Part shown: one piece after another, positions 1 through 10,224 of the stretch
How positions within the stretch are numbered: position 1 is the stretch's first letter
Layout: the number at the start of each line of letters is the position of its first letter
Source of the DNA: Pseudisothecium myosuroides
Taxonomy: Eukaryota > Streptophyta > Bryopsida > Hypnales > Lembophyllaceae
Length of the DNA: 64,000 nt
Assembly (NCBI GenBank): GCA_951799445.1
Contig: OX637287.1
Location: forward strand, 62,001-126,000
Reading direction: 5' to 3'
Notes under the pieces: generated by a model
Told to the model about the DNA's origin: nothing
Databases searched by the model: none
Seen by the model: only the letters and a program-made list of their open reading frames with translations
Made by a program: the position numbers and the translations under genes

Positions 1-917
1 AAAACATATTGAATTTTGTAGATGATTTTCTGGGGCCTACACGTCTTGTTAGGGTACCTAAGTATAGTATTAGTGAATATTCTTGCAAATCTCTTTGTGG
101 TAGTATTGACTTTCCTATAAAAAAAACTCTTAGTTCATAGCTCCCTGTTATACTATATTTTGTCTAGTTCTTATTATTTGTTGTTGATGTAAATTTCATC
201 CATAAAAATGTTTCTTGAATTATTTCCACCTTAAACTAATGAAAAGAGGTTCAGTAAGGATGATTTAAATTCTAACTAGAAATTTAGAAAAAAATTGTGA
301 ATTTGGATATTTGAAAGCAATATGAACTCTAGGGCTTTAACCCAGATTTTTTGATTTTCTAATTTTAGAGTGACCCGAAAACTTTGGTTTTGACAATGAT
401 GTTGTGCACTATAATATACATCTATGGTAAGATTTTGGTTTTTTTATCATCATTTTTATATAATATGAATTTTCTTCATTTTTTTTAAACATTAACACCA
501 ACTTCAATTCTTCTCAAAAAAGTTGAAATTTCTGACTTGATATAAATGTGTAACTCTTTTTTTTGACCCATAAAAATGAAGTTTTTTCATTCATATCTAA
601 TTGCAACAAAATAGCAAAGAACAAAATGGACATGGAGGCTTTATATCAGTGACTAGGGACCCTTTTAGCACACCCTAATCTCCTAATTCTATGGCTACAA
701 CATCTTGATATGTTTCTAAAACCCCTAAACCCCTAAATCTTGAATCTTGAATAAATAAAACTTTTGATTCTATTAAATTTCAATCCTTCAAATCCGAATA
801 CTTTTTAAAATTTTTATTCTTTAAATAGAATGAAATTGAATCAACAACATAGAGCCTAATTGGCTCCGTGCGCACAAATCAATACATTCTAATTGTGCCG
901 TTGCAACTTTCTTAATT
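1..917. other. AT-rich intergenic DNA, no gene seen
   Basis: Low-complexity AT-rich sequence with no reading frame of protein-like composition and no recognisable repeat boundary. It precedes the first copy of a short dispersed repeat. Confidence 0.5.
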
Positions 918-1113
918 GTAGTCATAAATCATTTGTTTTAGTCCTGCCAAGATGCAGTGGTAGGTAGACGGCCGCACCCTTGTAACCCGGAACACGCATT
1001 TACAAAGGACTCCATGCATTTACACGGGAGAAGTTACACCAATGTAACCCCTTTGAGAAAGATGTAACCGTGTACCCCCAAATGCACTGTATTCTTGTGG
1101 CTGCAAGCTATAG
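918..1113. repeat. Short dispersed repeat, copy 1 (~196 bp)
   Basis: Nearly identical to 28499-28694 in the same orientation, including the blocks GATGCAGTGGTAGGTAGACGG and CCCCCAAATGCACTGTATTC. The two copies share start (CATAAATCATTTRTTT) and end (GAGCTATAG or AAGCTATAG). The first bases and the reverse complement of the last bases are weakly alike (CTGTAGC and CTATAGC), so it could be a short inverted-repeat element. One segment resembles a pol III A box but no good B box follows, so a SINE call is not supported. Confidence 0.7.
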
Positions 1114-3077
1114 GCCAACGGCGGCAAACGGATGAAGTTTGAAAAATCAGAACTTCATCCGCTTGTATCTCTTGCATAGAACGTCCAATGAACAAGTGCC
1201 ATATCATTCCGGGCTCCTACGAGTAAGACCTAAGACGTCGTGTCCTCCAAATGGAAACGCCCTTCTTTCTACAAGAGCTCCAACCTAGCCACTTGGAGAT
1301 AGGACCCCAATGGATATCTAATTTTAGCCTATTCGAATTCCACCACCTTGTAGATGCTTTGAAGTGCTTTCCAAAAATGTCTTGCACTTAAAAATCCAAC
1401 GTCAAAAAAAGGCGCAATGGACGGATGAACTTTGAAAAATCAGAACTTCATCCGCTCCTGTCTCTTGCATACCATGTCCAATCAACAAGTGCCACGTCAT
1501 CTTATGATCCTATGAATAAGACCTTAAACTTCATCCAATCGGAAAGGAAATGACAAGCCCCATACAAAAGTCAAAGTCCACCCAAGTCCAAGTAGGAGGT
1601 CAAACGAAAAAGATACTAATTTTAGAAAACGAGACATTTTTGGAAAGCTCTCACAAAGCGCAATCCAAAAAGGTAACCCTCGTTGGAAAATTCCTCCTAT
1701 TCCATCTTCAATCGCCAAGTCAATCCTCGTGACCCTAAAGTCAAAGTTGCTATATCTCACAAACCGTGAATTGGTTTGGCTTTTCAATTACACCGTTGGG
1801 TTGGTAGACCTTCAAAACGGGGAGGTAGGTCCAATAAAAACCTATAAATAAGATTTCAAAAAGCCATAGGATGCCCTTGTAATCCTAAACCCTAAACCCT
1901 AAAACCCTAAACCCTAAACTAGAAAGTGTAGCACACACCATTGGAATGAGCATGAAAAATTAGTCAAAATAGACTCTTCAAACACCCCATTTGACCCTTG
2001 TATGCAAAAGTCAACCCTAAAGTCAAAGTTGTTATATCTCACAAACTAAGCATTTGTAGGAGTTCAAACCTACGCCATTGGATTCGTAGACCCCCAAAAT
2101 GGGGGGGTAGGTCTACTCAAAACCCCAAAACAAAAAGTCCAAAACCCTTGGCATACCCATGTAACCCTAAACCCTAAACCCAATTTTGTAACCTCTTGTG
2201 TTTTGACTGTGACCATCATATATATTTGGCCTAAGAAATATACCATTGTGTAGATGCTTGATGTGACTTTTCCTAAATGTCTTTTATTCTATCATAGAAT
2301 TCTTGAAATGGCGGCAATAGATGGATGAAGTTTGAACAATCCAAACTTCATCCATTCATATCTCTTGCATGTGGTGTCCAATCCAAGAGTGACACATCAT
2401 CTTGGAAACCCACAAAGAAGACCTACATCATCATGAAATCAAAAAAGAATCGCCCTTCTTTGAGCCAAAAGTCTAAATGTAGATCTTTGTGTTTTGATCC
2501 CTATATATTTCTATATTTAACTTAACATAAAGGCACCATCGTGTAGATGATTGAAGTGGCTTTCCGAAAGTCTAGTCCAATTTATCATCCGATTCTTTGA
2601 AATGGCGGCAATAGATGGATGAAGTTTGAACAATCCAAACTTCATCCACTCCTACCTTGTTCATACAACGTCCGATGGAAGAGTGCCACGTCATTTTGGA
2701 ACCCCATGAAGAAGACCTACATCATCGTCCAATCAAAGAGTAATCGCCCTTCTTTGTGCAAAAGCCTAAATGTAGGCCCTTGTGTTTCGACCCCAATGAA
2801 TATCGATTTGGGGCCAAAAGTAGAGGCACCATTGTGTAGATGCTTGAAATGGCTTTCCAAAAAAGTATTGCACTTTATCATCCGATTCTTTCAATGGTGA
2901 CAATGGATGAATGAAGTTTGAACAATCCAAACTTCATCCATTCATAACTCATGCATACAACGTCCAATCCAAGAGTGCCATATCATCCTAAAATCCTAAG
3001 AAGAAGACCTACAACATGGTCCAATTCAAATTGAAACGCCCTTCTTTCTACAGAAGCTCAAACCTAGGCACTTGAAT
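1114..3077. repeat. ~293-bp satellite, left part of array
   Basis: Related units recur with the anchor GGATGAAGTTTGA near 1130, 1424, 2322, 2617 and 2908, that is 291-295 bp apart or multiples of that. Two diverged units between 1500 and 2270 instead carry the anchor GTCAAAGTTGYTATATCTCAC. Most units hold a perfect or near-perfect dyad, GGATGAAGTTTG then CAAACTTCATCC separated by ~7 bp. Short open frames here are satellite sequence, not genes. The array continues at 6964 after a transposon insertion. Confidence 0.85.
1884..1919. repeat. Interstitial telomeric repeat (CCCTAAA)n
   Basis: Five consecutive CCCTAAA-type units, one with an extra A. Further short runs lie at 2163-2182 and 7220-7237 within the same satellite. 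This is the common plant telomere unit TTTAGGG read on the other strand. The surrounding satellite shows it is internal, not a chromosome end. Confidence 0.85.
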
Positions 3078-3768
3078 ATAGGTGTGGGAGCACAAAATGT
3101 AAAGATAAGGATAGTTAACTGGTAATATGAATAAAGGAGTGAGAAATGGTAAAATTTTTAGCTTTTTGCAAGGCTTAAATATTAGATTTACCAAAATTAA
3201 GACATCTCCAGTATAGGATAATCGTAAATAGATAAATAGGTTAAGAAGGGGAATTTAGATTCCCTGATTTATCGAGATATCTGGAACCGGATACGGAACC
3301 GGTGGTTGAATCTGGACTTGTTCAATATATCGGGGATGGCTATAAACATGTACCGGAGGATACCAGAGGATACCAGAGATCCCAGAAAAAGCCGTTAGGG
3401 CAATTCTGCAATCCAACGGCTCTACCGGAAGATAAGGAAGACCGTTTAACGATCACAATCTTCCGGGATTTCAGCGGGAACGGAAAACCCTAATGGGAAA
3501 CCCTAACAGCTGGAAAGCGGCTGGACGGGAGAGAAGACCCAGGGGTCGGATTTTCTTCCCTCACTTCTCAGTTGGAGGATTGTGGAGACCTTGGAGTGCT
3601 TGGAGTTGTTGTGTGGAGAGTCAGGTTGCAAGGAGAGAGAGAGCTCCGAGTTTCCCAGACCCGAGAGAGAGATAAGACCAGGACTGGGATGGAAACTCTG
3701 TAGTTTTGCATTAGTGAGGGACTGTGTGAGGATTGTTTTTGAGGGTATTTGTTGGAAGTTTGAGTGCA

Positions 3769-5610
3769 ATGGTGAAGGGCGAAGGGAGCAGAGCTGTTAC
3801 CTTAAGGTTCAAGAACGTGGTTCCAATCATCCCGCAAGATCCGGGTTACCGGAAGCAGTTGGAGGAGGACCTTGCCCAGATGGGGTGTGTGAACTTTCTG
3901 CAACGACCCTGGAAGCTCAGGAACGAGGACATAATCCGGGAGTTAACGAGAGACCAGTCGAACGAATGGGAGAAGACTTCCCGAGCGCTTCCCAGTAGTT
4001 GGACTATCGATACCTAGAAATGGGTATACGATTTTCCAAGACCAGGAGAGGGAATGGCGTCCCGGACGCTCAAGTTTCATGAGGGTAAGTTCTCTGAAGC
4101 TCCTTATGGCAATGATGGGTACACCGTAGCAGATTGCAAGGATCAGAGGGAGAAGAGAGTGTTAGAATTCCTGCTCCCAATCTTGTATCCGGAACGGCCA
4201 ACCAAGATTATATTAACCTGGGCCAACACAATATTTGGGGCACTGAGTGGAGATAGAAAGGTTTTCTGGGCTAGTATTGTTAAAGAAAGAGTGACAAAGA
4301 TGGTCTCATCCTTAGGGAATACCAAGGCAACAGCAATAGGGCCGTTTATATTTCACCTCTATGAGTATTTAGGAACTTTGAGAGGTCCGGAGAGAACTGC
4401 CTATAAGGCTGCCGCCACGTTTATGAAACTGAACATCACTCCAAAGGGAGAAGAAGAGGTAGAGGAAGAGAAAGATGAGGGATCTGAGAGAGAATCCTCA
4501 GAAGAAAAAGAGGAAACCCCAGAGAAGATTCCAGCCTCAGAGAAGAAGAAGGGGAATAAGAGTGAGTGTCAGGAATCCCCGGAACGGGAAGATCCCCAGG
4601 ATAACTCGCTGGGTAGTATCATTGAGGATCTGAAGAGACTCAGAGAAGAGTTGTGTGTGGAGAGAAGAGCAGTCAAGAATGCATGTGGGCTGCTAGGAGG
4701 GATAAACGCAAATGAACTCGCTGAGAGGATTGAGGATTTACTCCGGGATAGAGAGAACCGGAAATGGGAATCTCGAGTTAAGGAGTTGATTGAGCAAAAC
4801 CAGGAACTAACCCGGGAACTTGAAGAGAGCAAGAGGGGGAAGAAACTTTCCCCAGAGTCTGAGGAGACCCTCCGTAGAGTTAGGGCTTTTGTGTCAAATT
4901 CAGGAAATGTAATTAACAAAGCCAAGCTGTTCAATGAGGAGATCCATAAGGCCGGGTCAGAGGCAGCAGTTAAGTCAGTAGAAGTTCTGGCTGAGTATTC
5001 CGATGTTACGGAGAAGTTCATGTTCGAGATCCGGGATGTTCTTCAAGAATCGGGGTTGTTCAAGGGTTCCAAGAAGGTGCCAATGTTGCCCCCAGCAAAT
5101 GTGAAGCCAAAGAGTAAGCCCAAGGAAGAGAAGACACCCGCAAAGGAAACTTCTAAGCGGAAGTCAGAAGGAGGAGAAGGATCAAGGCATGGATCCGGAT
5201 CCAAGGAGAAGGCCCGGAAGTCCGGATCAGAACTTGGGACACCCCAGAGCAAGGATTCGAAGCCGTCTCCAACAATGCCCAGCACCACAAAGAAGAAGAC
5301 AACACCAAAACGAGGAAGGGAGGCGACTTCTGCGAGTTACCATTCAGAGGAAGGCGAGTCGCCAAGTAACTCAGCAAAGGAGGGCAGCCAGTTGGGATCT
5401 GGTTCCCAGTCCGAGTTTCATCCGGGCTTTGAATCAGAAGAAGATACAGAATTGGAGACCATCTCGCCTTCGCTGTTCAAGGATAAGACAGCCTCAGCAA
5501 CTAAGGGGAAGTATCCCAAGCCGCCCAAACCATCACCAAGCAGGAAACAACCAACCCGGAAAGGAGCTGTCAAGTTGGAGGCACCTTCTCCGAAGCGGCA
5601 GAAGAAGTAG
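3769..5610 (+). pseudogene. Family 1 long ORF (613 codons), one in-frame TAG
   Basis: I do not recognise this protein. The start ATG (MVKGEG) is conserved in the second copy. An in-frame TAG at 4015-4017 sits where the other copy has TGG; otherwise the frame is open to 5610. Residues ~1-225 look globular, with W, F and aromatic clusters (GALSGDRKVFWASIV, GPFIFHLYEYLGTLRG). Residues ~226-277 are a Glu/Lys/Ser acidic linker, ~277-360 a Leu/Glu/Arg-rich likely coiled coil, and ~440-613 a Ser/Lys/Pro-rich basic tail ending in RQKK, suggesting nuclear localisation or nucleic-acid binding. A gag-like or accessory structural protein is possible; no zinc knuckle, protease or RT motif is present. Conservation of the frame between clearly diverged copies argues that it was once translated under selection. 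Confidence 0.7.
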
Positions 5611-6414
5611 TTAGGTAGTTCCTTGAGTTGACCCTAGCATGGTTAGTATTAAAAGTGAAGTTTTTGATAGGTAGGAAGCAGTCAGTTAGCTGCTTTTTAG
5701 TTGGATGAACTTGGACTTCACTTTCCGGGTTTTTAGGATCTGAGATCCACATTTTGCGGATCGGCGGGGTGTGGTAGGAAAGTCAACATGGGAAGGATAA
5801 GGGGAATGACAGGTGTCATTCTCTGGTCCTTTCCTTTTGATTCCCAGAGGCCTTTAGGGTTCTCTGGGTGTTTGGTATTTAGGGGGCTGATTTTGGTTTG
5901 AAGCCCCGGGGATTCTTATGTATATTTTTCAGTACTTTGCAAATTGATTTCAGATTTCCACTTCGCAAGTACTGGTCTGAAAAGTCTCAGTCTGTGTTGG
6001 TATGCCATTCGTGTGTTAAGCATTGGTAGTGCGGATAGCTGGTTTGCAGGTATTGGAGAAGAATAGATGACCCCCGGATTCTGTCTGAATCCGGTTCTGG
6101 GAGTATTAGGAGTTAGTTTATGAAGAGCTGGCATACTAAGGGGTAGTTTCATCTGCTGATTTTCCTTGGGAGTCTTCTGAGTGAGATAGCCATTCCTAGG
6201 TTGGGTGAGTTCTTCGGGTTGAAGTACGAATGCTAGCCGACGTTTGATGAGGTCTTGCTGTTACCGGAAGATAGGAACTGGAAAGTAGTTGGGATCCTTT
6301 AGTTAGTTGGTACTAGCTCTGCTCTGGGAACTATGTTTTGGCAGAATCTGTCGTTGTAGTAAGTGGGATAGTAGGGGTTTCCTGAGTGACCTTCTTGTCT
6401 GGAGTAACTTCCCG
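5611..6414 (+). other. Family 1 element, downstream of ORF, non-coding
   Basis: Moderately diverged from the corresponding part of the second copy (about 17285-18063). No protein-like frame is seen. It contains GGATGAACTTGGACTTCAC near 5703, reminiscent of the satellite dyad arm. Confidence 0.45.
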
Positions 6415-6660
6415 GATCAGCTGTGAGGAAATACTTGCCTTCCGGTTTTCTTTGTTTTCTTTGTTATTTCTCTTTTAGTGGAACTTCAGCCACTTTAAAC
6501 CAGTGGAGGGTAGGATTTACGTGTCCTTCCTTAAGTCCAAGAGCGGAACCCTCTGATGTAGAGGTTAAACTATACCCTTGTTCGCATTGCTTGCTAGATC
6601 CGGATCCGGGAAAGGTACAGGATCAAGACACTCTTTTCGTTTCCGTGTTTAGCTAAGCGG
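6415..6660 (+). promoter_or_regulatory. Hyper-conserved block with strong splice-acceptor-like site
   Basis: Almost base-for-base identical to the reverse complement of ~17035-17283, whereas the ORF upstream differs heavily between the same two elements. It holds a long pyrimidine tract ending CTCTTTTAG (AG at 6477-6478), a textbook splice acceptor, followed by about 155 identical bases. It may be an exon of the element transcript or a cis-acting R/U5 signal. A short frame runs through it but cannot be judged because the DNA itself is identical. Confidence 0.6.
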
Positions 6661-6963
6661 GATACTAAGTTACTGATACCATTGTGAAGGAATGCAGACC
6701 TGGTTCTTGTTGATTGGTAATATGTTTGAGAGCTAGGTTGATACAGAAGAAAGTTAAACAAATATAGATCGGGGAGTCTAGTTCTACAGTTTATTCCCGG
6801 ATTCTGTTTGTTCTTGGTTTTGTGTTCCGGATCCTGTTCCGGTTATTTTGAGGATACTACTAGTTGAAATCCTGTGGGAACGATACACGAGTCATCTTAG
6901 GTGTTTTTGCACTAGATTAACACTTTAAGGGGGATTTGTGCTTTGCTGTGTTACGACAATAGG

Positions 6964-7799
6964 ACTCCAAAAAATATCTAATTTTAGCCTAATATAACCC
7001 CACCACCTTGTAGATGCTTTTACATGCTTTCCGAAAATGTCTTGCACTTCAAGATTTAACGTCCAAAATAGCAACAATTGATGGATGAAGTTTGAAAATC
7101 AGAACTTCATCCATCCATATCTCATGCATACAATGTCCAATATCCAAGTGCCACGTCATTCCAGGCTCCTACAAGTAAGACCTAAGACGTCATGTCCTCC
7201 AAATGGAAAGACGCTTCTTAACCCTAAACCCTAAACCACACCACTTAGAGATATGATCCCACTGAATGTCTAATTTTAGCCTAACATAACTACACCATCT
7301 TATAGATGCTTTTACATGCTTTCCAAAAATGTCTTGCACTTAAAAATCCAATGTCAAAAATAGCGGCAATTGATGGATGAAGTTTGAAAATCAGAATTTC
7401 ATCCGTCCATATCTCTTGCATCCAATAAACAAGTGCCACATCATGTTCTCACCTTTACAAGAAGGCCTAGCCATTAATCAACCCAAAATGAAATAAAATG
7501 CCTTCCACAAGACTCCATCATGCTCCCCATTCTTCTATTTTTAGAAGTACAAGATATTTTTGGGTAACTTTTGTTAAGCCCATTCCAAAAAGTTAGTTCT
7601 CTTGAAAAAATTCTTCAAATTGCATGCGCAAGAGCAAAGTCAAACTTGTTGACCCTAAAGTCAAAGTTTCTATATCTCACAAATGGAGAAAAAATTAGGG
7701 TTCTAGTTTGCATTTTTGGATTTGGAAGGGTTGCTAATGGGGGGGTTGATACAATAAAAACCACCCCCAAAATGGCCATACTCTTAGGAACACTCTTGT
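6964..7799. repeat. ~293-bp satellite, right part of array
   Basis: Continues the array after the family 1 insertion: anchors at ~7084 and 7374 are 290 bp apart. Removing the element plus one ATAGG leaves the expected spacing from the 2908 unit. The GTCAAAGTT..TATATCTCAC subtype returns near 7655. Confidence 0.8.
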
Positions 7800-9215
7800 A
7801 ACACAGTTTTAGGCCCTATAATAGGATTCTAAAGCCCTAACAGGGTTTCTAGCCCTAAAATAAGGTTTCTTAAGTTCTAACACGGTTTTTAGCCCTGTAA
7901 TGGGGTTTTCAAAGCTCTAACAGGGTTTTTAGTCCTATAACAGGGTTTTCAAAGCCCTAAGAGGGTTTTTTGTCCTATAACAGGGTTTTCAAAGTCCTAA
8001 TAAGGTTTTTAGCCCTATAATAAGGTTCTAAAGCCCTGACAGGGTTTTTAGCCCTCTAACAAGGGCTTAAAGTCCTAACATGGTTTCTAAAGTCCTAATA
8101 GGGTTTTTAGTCCTGTAATGGGGTTTTCAAAGTCTTAAGAGGGTTTTTAGTCCTATAATAGGGTTTTGAAAGCCCTAAGAAGGTTTTTAGCCTTGAAATA
8201 AAGTTTTAGACCCTATAATAGGGTTCTAAAGCCTTGACAGGGTTTTTAGCCCTATAACGAGGGTTTTAAAGTCCTAATGGGGATTTTAGCCCTGTAATGG
8301 GGTTTTCAAAGCCCTAAGAGGGATTTTAGTCCTATAATAGGGTTTCCAAAGCCCTACCAAGGTTTTTAGCCCTGTAAAACAGTTTTAGGCCTTATAGTAG
8401 AGTTCTAAAGCCCTAACAGTGTTTTTTGCCCTAAAACAAGGTTTTTAAAGTCCTAACAGGGATTTTAGCCCAGTAATGGGGTTTTCAAAGCTTTGAAAAG
8501 ATTTTTAGCCTTATAACAATGTTTTTAAAGCCTTAATAAGTTTTTTAGTCCTATAACAGAGTTTTAGGCCCTATAATAGGGTTCTGAAGCCCTGACAGGG
8601 TTTTTAGCCCTATAACAAGGGTTTTAAAGTCCTAATAGGGTTTTTAGCCCTGCAATGGGGTTTTCAAAGCCTTAAAAGGGTTTTAAGTCCTTTAACGGGG
8701 TTTTCAAAGCCCCAATAAGGTTTTTAGCCCTATAACAGAGTTTTAGGTCCTATAAAAGGGTTTTTAAAGCCGTGACAAGGTTTTTAGCCCTGTAAGAATG
8801 TTTTTAAAGTCCTACCAATGTTTATAAAGACCTAACAAGGTTCATAAAGACCTAATGGGGTTTTTAAAGTCCTAAGAGGGTTTTTAGCCCTGTGACAGGG
8901 TTTTCAAGCCTTAAGAAGGTTTTTAGCCCTATACACAGGGGTTTCAAAGACCTTATAGGATTTTTAGCCCTCTTCTATGGTTTTCAAAGCCCTAGGAGGG
9001 TTTTTAACTCTATAATAGGGCTTTGAAAGCTTTTGTAGGGTTTTTAGCCCTCTTCCATGGTTTTCAAAGTCATAACAGGGTTCTTAGCAATGTAACAGGG
9101 TTTTCAAAGCCTTTAGAGGGTTTTTAGTCCTATAATAGGGTTTTGGAAGCCCTGGTAGGATACTTGGCCTTGTAATAGGGCTTTCAAAGCCTTGTTAGAG
9201 TTTTTTAAGGCCTAT
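7800..9215. repeat. ~40-bp degenerate minisatellite (~35 units)
   Basis: About 1.4 kb of a unit close to GGGTTTTTAGCCCTATAACA plus GGGTTTTCAAAGCCCTAAC, repeated with many substitutions. Each unit carries AGGG and CCCT blocks in both orientations, so it can fold locally. There is no coding content. It adjoins the telomere-repeat-bearing satellite and could be derived from degenerate telomeric sequence. Confidence 0.85.
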
Positions 9216-10224
9216 GCATTTCCCTAATCCAAAAGCATGACCAGCAAAGCCTTCATAGACAATCAAGAGAGACCATCAAATATTTTAGTCACCCTAATTC
9301 ACATCTAGTCTTAATTGAAGAAGCTGGTAAAGGCCTCAAAAGTGAGTATGATTCACATTAAATATTTGTCTAATTTAAATGGTTGAAAGGAATAATAAGA
9401 AAGGAGATCTCATAGTTCAAATTAGAACTAAAAACAACACCTATATCACCTATAGGCACACTTGAGTCTTGAAATCCCAATGCTTTAAGCAACTGCTCTG
9501 AGAAGGTCATATAACCCCTTTATGATACACCAAATTTGAATGTTTAACCCTAGAGCATTCCAACGTCCATTTTTTGGACGATAAACAGATTTAGATCCTT
9601 GTTTCTATCTCACTCCTACTTGGATGAAAGTCATCCTAATTTTTGATGATACTTTATCCAATTGTTGTCCTATCCATCGGTTGAATTTGGTAACACTAGA
9701 ATATATACATTCTTGAAATTACAAAAGTGGAAGTATGTCAAGTAATCAATTTGCATTGACTTTAGTTCAAAACTAAATGTGCAAAAATGAGGTCAAAGAT
9801 GTAAAAGTCACAAATTTTTTTAAAAATCACCATATAAATAGAACCTTATTTCAAATTCATTCCAACAAGTTTTACTCAAAAAATGATAATATTTTATTTA
9901 TAACTGAATTTAGAAGGAATTCTGAAATTTTCTTTTCAAAATTTATAGAAAAAATTTGGAAATAGCATTACTAGATCTAACCGTACGGATAGAATTTAAA
10001 AATCAAAATCTACAACTTTCATTTATATACCAATTCCAAAATATTCTTCCAAATTGTAGTTTATAAAGGTTTTTTCCAGATCGTTTAAAATACTTTCAAA
10101 CTAAATAAAATAGAAAGTAGCAGTTGCATAGCCATAGAGTGCCACCTATGAAATCTGTTGCCTACGTGCCAAATCCAACGCCTGAAAGTGTTCACAATAA
10201 TAGATTTCATCTCCTTTTGCCTAC
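9216..10224. other. AT-rich, no gene seen
   Basis: Mostly A/T-rich with short frames of low-complexity composition (Lys, Asn, Ile, Phe). No repeat structure or RNA gene recognised. Confidence 0.4.

Larger units (their letters stand above)
3083..6958 (+). mobile_element. Family 1 element, copy 1; probable solo LTR carrying a long ORF
   Basis: Starts TGTGGGAGCACAAA and ends GCTGTGTTACGACA, so it has TGT...ACA ends, and is flanked by a perfect 5-bp duplication ATAGG (3078-3082 and 6959-6963). The satellite provides the empty site: around 1295-1310 the uninterrupted unit reads GAGATAGGACCCC. A second copy, 16735-20580, has the same ends and nearly the same length (3876 and 3846 bp). TG...CA ends, 5-bp duplication and a U5-like CCTGTGGGAACGATAC near the 3' end fit a solo LTR of a Ty3-like element. 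No pair of internal direct repeats is seen, so the whole unit would be one LTR. A non-LTR transposon with short inverted ends is the alternative. Confidence 0.75.

Noticed and set aside
1884..1919. Chromosome end (true telomere)
   Set aside because: Only a few units, embedded in satellite with unique sequence on both sides.
3083..6958. Family 1 as a Ginger-type DNA transposon (ends of the form TGTNR)
   Set aside because: The ends fit, but the 5-bp duplication, U5-like sequence and lack of any integrase-like frame fit a solo LTR better; not excluded.
7800..9215. CRISPR-like array
   Set aside because: Units are contiguous and degenerate without unique spacers, and the genome is a plant's.
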